Shown here: piece after piece, positions 26,559 through 34,821 of the stretch
Layout of the letters: each line of letters begins with the position of its first letter
How positions within the stretch are numbered: the first letter of the stretch is position 1
NCBI GenBank assembly: GCA_047975005.1
Contig: JBKECW010000064.1
Location: forward strand, 12,718 to 76,717
Length of the DNA stretch: 64,000 bases
Direction of reading: 5' to 3'
DNA from: JBKEAJ01 sp047975005
GTDB lineage: Bacteria > Bacteroidota > Bacteroidia > Bacteroidales > Prolixibacteraceae
Translations under genes and position numbers: made by a program
The notes under the pieces: generated by a model
Told to the model about the DNA's origin: nothing
Database searches by the model: none
The model's input: only the letters and a program-made list of their open reading frames with translations

Positions 26559-27155
26559 ATGAAAACGATAAAAAAAATAGCATTATCATGTGTGATGCTT
26601 GTGCTTTTTCTAGGAGTAGCTTCGGCTCAGGTAAACAGTGATTATGACAAAAGTTATGATTTCTCAAAAGTAAAAACCTATAAATTTTTGGGGTGGGAAA
26701 AGAGTAGTGATAAGAACATAACAGCAACCGACAAAGCAGCAATACTAAGTGCATTCGAGCGCGAGCTTGAGGCTAGAGGGCTGACTAAAGTAGAGAATGG
26801 CAAGGCAGACCTTGCGATAACCTTGTTTGCAGTAGTAAATAAGGGAGAGAGTAAATCGGCATACACTACATTTACAGGTGGATATGGATATCATTCTATA
26901 GGTTGGGGTTGGGGTCCAGGTTTTTGGGGAGGTCCCGGCTTTGGAACTGCCACTACTGATATTGATACTGAATATTATAACGAGGGTACATTGGTTATAG
27001 ACTTCTTCGATACAGCTAGTAAGAAACTTGTATATGAGAGTCTTATAAAAGGAGAGGTGAATGACAATGCGGCAAAACGCGCTAGTAGAGCTCCTAAGAA
27101 GATACACAAGGTAATGAGAAAATTCCCAATTAAAGAACTCAGAAAAAGAAAATAA
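26559..27155 (+). CDS. DUF4136 domain-containing secreted protein
   Basis: A 198-residue protein with a signal peptide (cleavage after ASA, residue ~23). DUF4136 features: DYDKSYDFSKVKTYKFLGW, an ageing helix ILSAFERELEARGLTKVE, DLAITLF, then GTLVIDFFDTASKKLVYES and a terminal helix. A Gly/Trp-rich insert (GYHSIGWGWGPGFWGGPGFG) sits in the middle. Family members are mostly envelope lipoproteins of unknown role; this one has no lipobox. It stands alone and is followed by a terminator. Confidence 0.88.
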   Translation: MKTIKKIALSCVMLVLFLGVASAQVNSDYDKSYDFSKVKTYKFLGWEKSSDKNITATDKAAILSAFERELEARGLTKVENGKADLAITLFAVVNKGESKSAYTTFTGGYGYHSIGWGWGPGFWGGPGFGTATTDIDTEYYNEGTLVIDFFDTASKKLVYESLIKGEVNDNAAKRASRAPKKIHKVMRKFPIKELRKRK

Positions 27156-27179
27156 GAAGTTCCAATTTTTAGAGAGGAA

Positions 27180-27217
27180 GAGGGTGTTCTAATATTTAGG
27201 ACACCCTCCTTTTTTTC
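27180..27217 (+). terminator. intrinsic terminator after the DUF4136 gene
   Basis: GAGGGTGT (27180-27187) pairs with ACACCCTC (27201-27208), followed by a T-rich run. The T-run ends at the stop codon of the convergent DUF3078 gene. Confidence 0.85.
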
Positions 27218-29235
27218 TAGTAGTAGCGGTATTTGTTTCTAATTTTTGTAGGTTTCCTGTATAAACTCCAAGTAAAGCCCACGCTGAAAAACTCTTTTAT
27301 CTGCAAGCCTGCTTTCTCGTCAACCTTCGTCTCTGTTCCATCTACGATCTCGTAGACAGGAACTTTTTGATTTGCATTGTAGTATAAATCCATTCTTAGG
27401 TTAAGGTTTATACGTTCTGTGAGATCTATAAACAGATGATTTTCCCACAATAAGTCAGCACTATTTGCAAAATCGGCATATTCGAAGAACATCCGATAGC
27501 GAGACGTCAGCTTACACTTCTCAAGCAATTTTGTATTGTAGTTTATCTCTGCTTCAAATCCTTTGTCAAACAAGCTAGTGCTATATTTGTCTACCCCTTG
27601 GAGTGTCTGGTTGTATTTGCTCGTATCTGTGTAAAACACGTATTTTAATGTAAAGGGCGAAAGTCTTACCTGAAAATTATCCTTAGGCTTGTACTGTATA
27701 CCTAAGTTGTATCTGAATGTGCCAGGGTTTAGAAGTCCGTACAGAGGCACTTTATCGGCATCTTTAGGGTAACTATAAGTCGTAAATAATTGCGTCTCAA
27801 ATTCAATCCCACTGCTGTAATACCATTTGTTTATAGCTTTTATTGAGAGATCTGAATTTATTCTCAGCCTATCATGAGTACTTTTTACAGGTTCATCTTT
27901 TGCACTGTTCCATCCTTCCTCTATGAGTATAGCATTCGCCCAGTTAACTCTGTTCATGCTATAGGTAGCCTTCCCATTGAGAATTGTCAGCAACGAAAAA
28001 GCATCGTCTCCTCCTTTTGCCCAGTATTTGTTCATTGCGACTTGCGAAAACGTCAATGTCGTATTTGTCTCGTATGTCCATGGCTGATAGGCATGTATGC
28101 CATCCTTTGTGTCGGGAATGTCTTTGTTGACTGTTATTGTATTTAGTTTCTTTAGTTCCTTCTTTTGCTGCTCTTGCATACGCTGAAACATCACATTGTC
28201 GGCAACAAACATCTCGATTGTGTTAAGGTCGACGCTTTTTATCATCAGGCTTAGCGAATCGTTCTGAGGATTTCTTACCCAAAATCGTCGTGAGTATGTT
28301 TGTCCATTTTGCATGAGTAGAGGCTGAGAAGTATTGTCTCCATTTCTAAGCTGTATTTGGCTGGGTCTGTGATATATATAGTCAAAAACCTGCATGCAGA
28401 CATCTTTTAGAAGATTGTTTGTACTTCGAGACTCGTGAGTGTTATAGTCTCTTATTAGCCTAAGGTTACTACTTATAGACTCCTTCGCAAAGACTTCTTG
28501 TTTTTCGGCTACTATTCTATCTATTACTTTGTTTGTGAAGTCAGTATTTATTGAGTCTATGTGTTTGCTCATCAGGTGATTGTTGTACTCTTGCCTTTCT
28601 TTTTCCATGTAACTATACAGCACCGAGTCTGACAGCATCATTATAATGCGTTTCTGTTCGTTTCCTCTAGAAGTATCAATACTATTGAAGTATGAGCTCA
28701 TTTTTTGAGACATATCCAAAGTGCCATTCAGAAACAAAGTGTGTCCTTGTCCCGGAGGAACTGTTTTTACTGATTTGGATATATCTTTATAGAGGTGTTC
28801 CGGAATTTTTATATCGTTTGGGTTGATACTTGTTCTTAGATCCTTTGCTAGCTTTTCTTTTTCTTGCTGTATTTGTGAGTAGCTTTTGTATCCGCGTAAT
28901 TTTAAAGAGTCTTTAAAGTTAGAATCATTGCGATAAACCAGAAACCCATCTTTGTTTATGGTCCTTTGGTAGAGAGTTTTTAAGCTGTCAATATTTGGAT
29001 ATTGAGCGTAAACAATCAAGCCTTGTAGCAATTCTCTGGCTTCGTCGCTAATGCTCTGCCAATCTTCGTCATAATATATATCCTTTAGTATATTAACAGC
29101 TTCGTTAATATCAAGGCTGTCATTTGCTGACTCCTGTTGGAACCTTGATGTCTGTGAACTTGCAGAGTTTATACTGAGAAATAGTATAAACACTACGCTG
29201 ACTAATTTTACTAGATTGTATTTGTGAAATTTCAT
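27217..29235 (-). CDS. DUF3078 domain-containing outer-membrane protein
   Basis: A 672-residue protein with a signal peptide (MKFHKYNLVKLVSVVFILFL, cleaved near residue 28). Residues about 30-370 are helical and charged. The C-terminal ~300 residues fit DUF3078, an outer-membrane barrel: TLTFSQVAMNKYWAKGGDDA, RVNWANAILIEEGWN, DRLRINSDLSIKAINKWYYS, ending in a strand with RNKYRYY. The usual DUF3078 protein is about 300 residues, so the long N-terminal part is an addition of unknown function. It lies 25 bp downstream of the LysM hydrolase gene on the same strand. Confidence 0.8.
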   Translation of the reverse strand: MKFHKYNLVKLVSVVFILFLSINSASSQTSRFQQESANDSLDINEAVNILKDIYYDEDWQSISDEARELLQGLIVYAQYPNIDSLKTLYQRTINKDGFLVYRNDSNFKDSLKLRGYKSYSQIQQEKEKLAKDLRTSINPNDIKIPEHLYKDISKSVKTVPPGQGHTLFLNGTLDMSQKMSSYFNSIDTSRGNEQKRIIMMLSDSVLYSYMEKERQEYNNHLMSKHIDSINTDFTNKVIDRIVAEKQEVFAKESISSNLRLIRDYNTHESRSTNNLLKDVCMQVFDYIYHRPSQIQLRNGDNTSQPLLMQNGQTYSRRFWVRNPQNDSLSLMIKSVDLNTIEMFVADNVMFQRMQEQQKKELKKLNTITVNKDIPDTKDGIHAYQPWTYETNTTLTFSQVAMNKYWAKGGDDAFSLLTILNGKATYSMNRVNWANAILIEEGWNSAKDEPVKSTHDRLRINSDLSIKAINKWYYSSGIEFETQLFTTYSYPKDADKVPLYGLLNPGTFRYNLGIQYKPKDNFQVRLSPFTLKYVFYTDTSKYNQTLQGVDKYSTSLFDKGFEAEINYNTKLLEKCKLTSRYRMFFEYADFANSADLLWENHLFIDLTERINLNLRMDLYYNANQKVPVYEIVDGTETKVDEKAGLQIKEFFSVGFTWSLYRKPTKIRNKYRYY

Positions 29236-29260
29236 CTAATGCTACTTTTATCTTCTTATT

Positions 29261-30268
29261 CTAATTGCGAAGATAAATAATTTGTCCTTTATATGGAACA
29301 TCTTTGACTCCCATGTCATTAATTTTAAGTAGCGATTTTAATTTGATACCATACTTCTGCGAAATAAAAAACATATTCTCGTTAGAATCTGCAACATGAT
29401 ACAGCCTTCCCTTCGGACCTTTACTCTTTTTCTTCTCTATGTAAATAAGCTCACCTATTCTGGGTTGACTATTAGCCCCGTAGTCGTTGTATTTGGATAT
29501 TTTGTGTGCCGACACTCCTAGTTCCTTTGCGATAGATTCAAAAGTGTCGCCTTTGTTAGCTTTGACAGCTGCCAGTTCGTTATATGTTATAATATTACGT
29601 TTCTGAAAAGCATTGATGACAACTCTGTCGCAATCCTTAAAATTCTTATGTCGTACGTCTGTAGCCCTCTTAGACTCAATAGAGTTGCGTAAAGAATTTT
29701 GACTGTGTGATGCATACAAAGTACTATTTTTATTTGCATGGTCGTAGCGATGCAGGTCATAGTTTTCGATTATTCCAATCAATCTGTGGGCATAGTCGGG
29801 AGCGGTGGCATATCCTGCGGCTTTCAGTCCCTTTGCCCAGCCCTTGTAGTCCGTATGACTTAGGTTGAATAAACTGCGATATCTTGCATTGTTGGACAAA
29901 AAATCAGAGTGGTCCTTGTATGAGTCGTATGCACTAGAATAGCTTCTGAAGCATTCATTTGGAGCATCGTCCGTATGATAAACTTTCCTTCCCGTCCAGT
30001 GGCTCTTGCACTTTATTCCAAAATGATTGTTTGACGATCTTGCTAGGGTACTCTTGCCCGCTCCTGACTCTAGTATACCCTGAGCGAGGGTAATGCTTGC
30101 AGGAATCCCTGTAGCATGCATCTCTGAAATTGCCAAGTTCTTGTACTCGTCAATATATGAAATCCAAGACGGAATTAAGGTAGCGGATTTGGATGTCTTT
30201 TTAGATTTGTCTGATGCATGTGCACATAGACTAAAAGTGATTAAAACAAACACAAATAACTTTTTCAT
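29261..30268 (-). CDS. Peptidoglycan hydrolase: glucosaminidase domain plus two LysM domains
   Basis: A 335-residue exported hydrolase. After a signal peptide (residues 1-19) comes a FlgJ/AcmA-type N-acetylglucosaminidase domain at about 35-175: TLAQGILESGAGKSTLARSS with probable catalytic Glu67, NNHFGIKCKSHWTG, and AGYATAPDYAHRLIGIIENY. Two LysM repeats follow at about 235-285 and 290-334, binding glycan strands. It cuts peptidoglycan for wall turnover or division. The divergent cytidine deaminase starts 65 bp away. Confidence 0.93.
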   Translation of the reverse strand: MKKLFVFVLITFSLCAHASDKSKKTSKSATLIPSWISYIDEYKNLAISEMHATGIPASITLAQGILESGAGKSTLARSSNNHFGIKCKSHWTGRKVYHTDDAPNECFRSYSSAYDSYKDHSDFLSNNARYRSLFNLSHTDYKGWAKGLKAAGYATAPDYAHRLIGIIENYDLHRYDHANKNSTLYASHSQNSLRNSIESKRATDVRHKNFKDCDRVVINAFQKRNIITYNELAAVKANKGDTFESIAKELGVSAHKISKYNDYGANSQPRIGELIYIEKKKSKGPKGRLYHVADSNENMFFISQKYGIKLKSLLKINDMGVKDVPYKGQIIYLRN

Positions 30269-30332
30269 GTATCTTGCTTTATATGATTTCTAAATTATTA
30301 CTTTTGACAAAAATATATATGTAACAAATATT

Positions 30333-30809
30333 ATGGCAATAGAAAATATCAACATTACTTGTGAAAAACTCAGGCATAGAGAGCTTAGTCAGAAAGACTT
30401 ATCTCTTGTAGATGCAGCTCGCAAGGCTCTGAATTTGGCTTATGCTCCATATTCGCAATTTAGGGTGGGCGCAGCGTTACTGCTTGATAACGAGAGTGTT
30501 GTATTTGGGAATAATCAGGAGAGTGCAGTGTTCCCAAACGGTCTTTGTGCAGAAAGAGTCGCACTATTTAATCTGAACAGCAATCAGCCCGGCGCAAAAG
30601 TTATCAACATTGTGATATCCGCTGTCAATAAGTTAGGAAACAGCCCTGTGTGCATATCTCCATGTGGTGCGTGTCGACAAGCAATATTGGAGCAAGAAAT
30701 TAAACAGGGTACACCGATACGTATAATTCTTGATGGTAGCGATTATGTTACGATTATAGATTCGGCACAATCCCTGTTGCCCATTCCATTTCTTCCTTCG
30801 GAAGTCTAG
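30333..30809 (+). CDS. cdd: Cytidine deaminase
   Basis: A 158-residue homotetramer-type cytidine deaminase that converts cytidine or deoxycytidine to the uridine form in pyrimidine salvage. The zinc site is NGLCAERVALF (Cys and catalytic Glu) plus SPCGACRQAILEQ (two Cys). The substrate region is YAPYSQFRVGAALL and GNNQESAVFPNGLCAE. Its stop codon TAG lies in the palindrome CTAG, which also holds the stop of the convergent pseudouridine synthase gene, giving a four-base overlap. Confidence 0.95.
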   Translation: MAIENINITCEKLRHRELSQKDLSLVDAARKALNLAYAPYSQFRVGAALLLDNESVVFGNNQESAVFPNGLCAERVALFNLNSNQPGAKVINIVISAVNKLGNSPVCISPCGACRQAILEQEIKQGTPIRIILDGSDYVTIIDSAQSLLPIPFLPSEV

Positions 30810-31486
30810 CGGACACTGTCCACCACGTCGTTCCAAACATTGTCGAAGGGAGGATCGGCAAGTATTGTTATGGTCTCCTTTTTTACGGGATGTATAAATT
30901 CCAGCTTGCGGGCGTGAAGCATTATTCCGCCGTTGCGGTTTGATCGTTTTGCTCCATATTTTAAATCGCCTTTGATGTGGCAACCTATTTTTGCCAATTG
31001 TGCCCGAATTTGGTGATGTCGTCCGGTCTCAATTTCCACCTCAAGTACATAATAATTCCCCAGTCTGGCTTTCAGTTTGTAGTGTAAGACTGCTTTTTTA
31101 GCTTTTCCCTTCGGGCTGTTGTAAGCGTGGCTACGGTTCTGAGCTTCATTCTTTTCGAGATAATGAGTTAGTGTACCATTGTCATTGGGTGGCAAGCAGT
31201 CGACCACAGCCCAATATGTTTTTTTTATATCCTTTCCTTCTCTGAACATCTCGTTCATACGCGATAGTGCCTTGCTGGTGCGGGCAAATACCACAACGCC
31301 ACTGGTGGGGCGGTCGAGGCGATGTATTAAACCAAGAAAAACGTCGCCGGGTTTGTCGTATTTCTTTTTTATGTAGGCTTTCACGTCGTCCATCATACTG
31401 ATGTCGCCGGTTTTGTCGCCTTGTACAATTTCCGAGCATTGCTTGTTTACGGCGATAAGGTGGTTGTCTTCGTAGAGTATGTTCAT
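30806..31486 (-). CDS. RluA-family pseudouridine synthase
   Basis: A 226-residue single-domain enzyme that isomerises uridine to pseudouridine in RNA. The catalytic Asp is in GLIHRLDRPTSGVVVFARTSKAL. Other family motifs are ILYEDNHLIAVNKQ at the N-terminus and EVEIETGRHHQIRAQLAKIGCHIKGDLKYG. It lacks the S4 domain of RluD, as in several RluA/TruC-like proteins, so the RNA target (tRNA or rRNA) is not assignable. A candidate promoter lies just upstream at 31529-31536. Confidence 0.93.
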   Translation of the reverse strand: MNILYEDNHLIAVNKQCSEIVQGDKTGDISMMDDVKAYIKKKYDKPGDVFLGLIHRLDRPTSGVVVFARTSKALSRMNEMFREGKDIKKTYWAVVDCLPPNDNGTLTHYLEKNEAQNRSHAYNSPKGKAKKAVLHYKLKARLGNYYVLEVEIETGRHHQIRAQLAKIGCHIKGDLKYGAKRSNRNGGIMLHARKLEFIHPVKKETITILADPPFDNVWNDVVDSVR

Positions 31487-31528
31487 TTTATCAAATTGTT
31501 TGACGATGTAGCAACATCAAATATTTTG

Positions 31529-31536
31529 CAAAGGTA
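31529..31536 (-). promoter_or_regulatory. candidate -7 promoter element for the pseudouridine synthase gene
   Basis: On the minus strand these bases read TACCTTTG, fitting TAnnTTTG, about 43 bp before the start codon. No good -33 element is visible. Confidence 0.4.
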
Positions 31537-31594
31537 GTAAAACTATATTGCGCCTGAGCTGATTTTTTAAATTCATATTTGTAGTATTTCCTTA

Positions 31595-32722
31595 TCACAT
31601 GTTGGTCGTTGTACAAAAATGGTAGATTGTAGTGCTGCTCAAAGTGGCACCGGCGTCTAGTCTAGTTGTTGGGAAATTGTCATGGTTTGGTGAGTCTGGA
31701 AAGTGCTGGGTTTTAAGGCAGAAGCCGGAGCGTGCATTGTATCTCTTTTTTGATTTGCCAATTTTGCCGTCAAGATGGTTGCCGGTGTATAGTTGTATGC
31801 CTGGTTCGCTTGTGTATACTTCTAGCACACGTCCGCTTTCAGGCTCTACTATCCTTGCTGACAGATGCTCGATGACTGGATTGTTTAGCACAAAGTTATT
31901 GTCTAAGCCCTTGCCATATTTTATTTGATCTAGCTTTGAGTCTACGCGGTCAGATATCTTTGCCGGTTTTGTGAAATCTAAATCCGTTCCTAAGATGCTT
32001 ATAATTTCTCCTGTGGGAATCATCTCATTATCTATTTTGGTAGCTTTGTCGGCATCAATCATAAGTTCGTGGTTCGTTATGTCGCCATTGCCTTCTCCAT
32101 TGAGGTTGAAGTAGCTGTGATTGCTTAGGTTTATAACTGTTGCTTTGTCGCTTGTCGCTTTGTAGTCGATTCGGAGCTCGTTGTTGTCTGTTAGTGTGTA
32201 TGTTACGGTTATCGTTTTGTCGCCGGGAAATCCCCAAACTCCATCTTTTAGAAACAATGACATACTTATGGAGTTGTTACTTTTTTCGTTAATGCTCCAC
32301 ACCTGATGAGTCGAGTTATTGCTGTCTGAGTATAGGTATGAGGCAACACTGTTTAGAGGAAGTAGATATATGTTGTCATCAATTTTAAAACTTTCGTTTG
32401 ATATTCGGTTGCAGTATGGGGCAATTATTGCACCGTGATAGTCTTTGTCTTTTGCATAGTCGCCAATCCGATTGAAGCCTAGAAGCACATCTGCAAGTTG
32501 TCCGTTTTTGTCTGGCGCGTATATTGATACGAGCCTAGCTCCGTAGTTTGTTACTGTTACTAGCATATTTCTTTTGTTCTTCAGAATATGAAGAGAGGTT
32601 CTTCCGCTACCAGTGTCTGAGGTAAAGTCTTTTTTTGAATACATAAGTTCTACCTCGGGGTATTTCTTGTCGCAAGATATTGCCAACAGCAATGTGGTTA
32701 AAATTACTATATAATTTCTCAT
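31595..32722 (-). CDS. Aldose 1-epimerase (galactose mutarotase) lipoprotein
   Basis: A 375-residue protein with lipobox AISC (Cys17), so exported and lipid-anchored. Mutarotase motifs: TVTNYGARLVSIYAPDKNG, LLGFNRIGDYAKDKDYHGAIIAPYCNRI (usually GRYANRI), LSNHSYFNLNGEG with a catalytic His, and PGIQLYTGNHLDG with a glutamate earlier in this region. It interconverts alpha and beta anomers of hexoses such as galactose or glucose. The export signal suggests periplasmic or surface action on sugars released by glycosidases. It is 13 bp downstream of the exonuclease gene on the same strand. Confidence 0.9.
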   Translation of the reverse strand: MRNYIVILTTLLLAISCDKKYPEVELMYSKKDFTSDTGSGRTSLHILKNKRNMLVTVTNYGARLVSIYAPDKNGQLADVLLGFNRIGDYAKDKDYHGAIIAPYCNRISNESFKIDDNIYLLPLNSVASYLYSDSNNSTHQVWSINEKSNNSISMSLFLKDGVWGFPGDKTITVTYTLTDNNELRIDYKATSDKATVINLSNHSYFNLNGEGNGDITNHELMIDADKATKIDNEMIPTGEIISILGTDLDFTKPAKISDRVDSKLDQIKYGKGLDNNFVLNNPVIEHLSARIVEPESGRVLEVYTSEPGIQLYTGNHLDGKIGKSKKRYNARSGFCLKTQHFPDSPNHDNFPTTRLDAGATLSSTTIYHFCTTTNM

Positions 32723-32735
32723 CCTATTTTTGTTT

Positions 32736-33458
32736 TTATGATTCTATAAGGTTGTCTTTATGCAGTATAGCGTCTCCAATATATCGCAAAAGAATATTTG
32801 CCGTTGCTAAAACATCAAGTTGGCAGTATTCAACAATGCGTTTTAGATCTTTTTCTTTCCAGTATACATTGTTGACTTCACTTCCGTCAATATTGTTCTT
32901 TGGACTGGGAACATCCAAAACATGGCATAACAGCTCTAGTGATGTGTATCTTTTATAATCTCCAAACTTCCACAGTTGCATAGTGTCAATAAAGTGTCGT
33001 CCTAACTCCCATGGCTTTAGGCCTCCAATCTGGAAAACCTTTGGCAGAGCAACCTTGTTTATAATACTTCGTCTTGCAATATACGGAATATCGAACTCTT
33101 GTCCGTTATGAGTGCAAATCATCCATCCTTTCTTCCTGAAGAAGAGACTTACAGTGTTGTTAAACTCTTCTAAAAGAGTTTTCTCGTTGTCGTTGTAGAA
33201 TGACTTGACCCTAAATGCTCTTCTATCGCCTTCGTCGAAGATGTGTCCTGCAGAGATGCAGACAATCTTGCCAAATTCTGAGTAAATACCAGCTCTAGAG
33301 TATGTCTCCTCCTCGTCCATACCTTGCTGGCTGACATATTGCGCTTTTTTATTCCAAAGGTTTCTTTCTCTTTCGTTAAGCTCCTCAATGCACTGGTGTT
33401 GGGGAACTGTTTCAATATCAATGAAAAGGACTTTATGGACGTTAAGATTGTCTAGCAT
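32736..33458 (-). CDS. Predicted 3'-5' exonuclease, PolB-like exonuclease family
   Basis: A 240-residue protein from the preferred start at 33458 (MLDNLNVHKVLFIDIETV). A longer frame to 33515 would run through the promoter and into the divergent gene. Motifs of a DEDD exonuclease: FIDIETVPQ (Asp and Glu), ICTHNGQEFDIPYIARRS, and YCQLDVLATANILLRY. It matches the Bacteroidota ribonuclease-H-like family related to the DNA polymerase B exonuclease domain. The biological substrate is unknown. Confidence 0.88.
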   Translation of the reverse strand: MLDNLNVHKVLFIDIETVPQHQCIEELNERERNLWNKKAQYVSQQGMDEEETYSRAGIYSEFGKIVCISAGHIFDEGDRRAFRVKSFYNDNEKTLLEEFNNTVSLFFRKKGWMICTHNGQEFDIPYIARRSIINKVALPKVFQIGGLKPWELGRHFIDTMQLWKFGDYKRYTSLELLCHVLDVPSPKNNIDGSEVNNVYWKEKDLKRIVEYCQLDVLATANILLRYIGDAILHKDNLIES

Positions 33459-33476
33459 TATGATTATGTATTTGCA

Positions 33477-33484
33477 CAAATTTA
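33477..33484 (-). promoter_or_regulatory. candidate promoter -7 element for the exonuclease gene
   Basis: The minus strand reads TAAATTTG with an ATTG 19 bp upstream. It sits 19 bp before the preferred start and so supports choosing 33458 over 33515. Confidence 0.5.
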
Positions 33485-33513
33485 GTATTTTCGTGGCAAA
33501 ATTCAATATTGTC

Positions 33514-33813
33514 ATGATAAATCACGTTGTACTGATTAAAGTGAAGCATGAAAAAGCATCACAAAGAAAAGAGATTCTTGAAAAAACAAAAAAACAATTG
33601 GAAAATCTGTCAAACTATATATCGCAGTTGAGATACATAGAAGTGGGCATACAGCATAAGGCTGATGAAAATTGTCATGACCTTTGCCTGATAAGCCATT
33701 TTGATAATCTTCTGGACTTAGAGGCATATGCTGTACACCCCGAACACCTTAAAGTGGTGGCTTATATCAGAGATAATTTTGAAGGAAGGACAGTAGTAGA
33801 TTTTGAGTTTTAA
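33514..33813 (+). CDS. Dabb-family (stress-responsive alpha/beta barrel) protein
   Basis: A small 99-residue protein starting MINHVVLIKVKHEK. The frame opens further upstream, but that part overlaps the divergent exonuclease gene and has no protein-like composition. Features of the Dabb ferredoxin-like fold: N-terminal strand with HVVLIKV, a helix, YIEVGIQHKADENCHDLCLISHF, then LEAYAVHPEHLKVVAYIRD with the conserved HP-H pattern. Members form dimers; roles are poorly defined. manA follows 17 bp downstream and an acyl-CoA ligase 16 bp after that, so a three-gene operon is likely. Confidence 0.85.
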   Translation: MINHVVLIKVKHEKASQRKEILEKTKKQLENLSNYISQLRYIEVGIQHKADENCHDLCLISHFDNLLDLEAYAVHPEHLKVVAYIRDNFEGRTVVDFEF

Positions 33814-33830
33814 ACTAATCGAGTTGAATA

Positions 33831-34805
33831 ATGAGTTTATATCCATTGAAATTTAATCCCATACTTAAAGAACGTATTTGGGGAGGAGAAAAAATAAAAA
33901 CAGTATTAAACAAAGACTTTTCGCCACTGCCAAACTGTGGAGAAAGTTGGGAGATTTCGGGAGTTGACGGCAATGTATCGGTAGTCTGCAACGGCATCTT
34001 AAAGAACAATTCGCTGGCAGAACTTGTAGAAATATACATGGGAGACCTTGTCGGAGAGAAAAATTATGAGAGATTTGGTAATGAGTTCCCTTTGCTGATA
34101 AAGTTTATTGATTCGCTAGACAACCTGTCAGTACAGGTGCATCCAGACGATGAATTGTCGAAGAAACGGCATAACGCCTACGGCAAAACCGAGATGTGGT
34201 ATGTTGTTGATGCCGAGCCGGGAGCAAAGCTAATATCGGGATTTAGAGGGGAAGTCAGCAAGGAGATGTATCTTAAGGCTGTTGAAGACGAGAATGTAGA
34301 ATCAGTATTAAATCTCGTAGAAGTGGCGGCAGGAGACGTGTTTTTTATGCCTGCCGGAAGAGTCCACGCCATAGGTAAGGGCTTGTTAGTAGCTGAAATT
34401 CAGCAAACCTCCGATGTTACATATCGGATTTATGATTACAAACGAAAAGATGCAGACGGAAACGAACGGGAATTGCATACCGAGCTGGCAATAGATGCTA
34501 TCGATTATGAGAAGATTGACAATGTAAGAACAGACTATGACCACAAGGCTAGTGATGTAAACATTGCAAGATGTAATTATTTTACAACAAATAGAATATT
34601 TACAGAAACTGAGAAAATCAGGGATTTGGCAAAAATAGACTCCTTTATAATATATATGTGTCTGAGCGGAGAAGTCGATATTGTGGACGACGAGGGCAAC
34701 AAGGAGACGCTTGTAAAAGGAGAAACCGTACTAATACCTGCTCTCGTAAACGAGTTGCGCATTGTTCCCAAAACAATGTCGTTATTATTGGAAACCTATG
34801 TTTGA
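33831..34805 (+). CDS. manA: Mannose-6-phosphate isomerase, class I
   Basis: A 324-residue zinc enzyme interconverting mannose 6-phosphate and fructose 6-phosphate. Motifs: LKERIWGGEKI near the start, NLSVQVHPDDELSKKRHN (zinc-binding His), KTEMWYVVDAEPGAKLI with a Glu ligand, DVFFMPAGRVHAIGKG and LLVAEIQQTSDVTYRIYDYKR. This standard-length copy is the likely housekeeping enzyme, in contrast with the 592-residue relative at 10071. Confidence 0.95.
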   Translation: MSLYPLKFNPILKERIWGGEKIKTVLNKDFSPLPNCGESWEISGVDGNVSVVCNGILKNNSLAELVEIYMGDLVGEKNYERFGNEFPLLIKFIDSLDNLSVQVHPDDELSKKRHNAYGKTEMWYVVDAEPGAKLISGFRGEVSKEMYLKAVEDENVESVLNLVEVAAGDVFFMPAGRVHAIGKGLLVAEIQQTSDVTYRIYDYKRKDADGNERELHTELAIDAIDYEKIDNVRTDYDHKASDVNIARCNYFTTNRIFTETEKIRDLAKIDSFIIYMCLSGEVDIVDDEGNKETLVKGETVLIPALVNELRIVPKTMSLLLETYV

Positions 34806-34821
34806 TATAGACTAAAATAAA

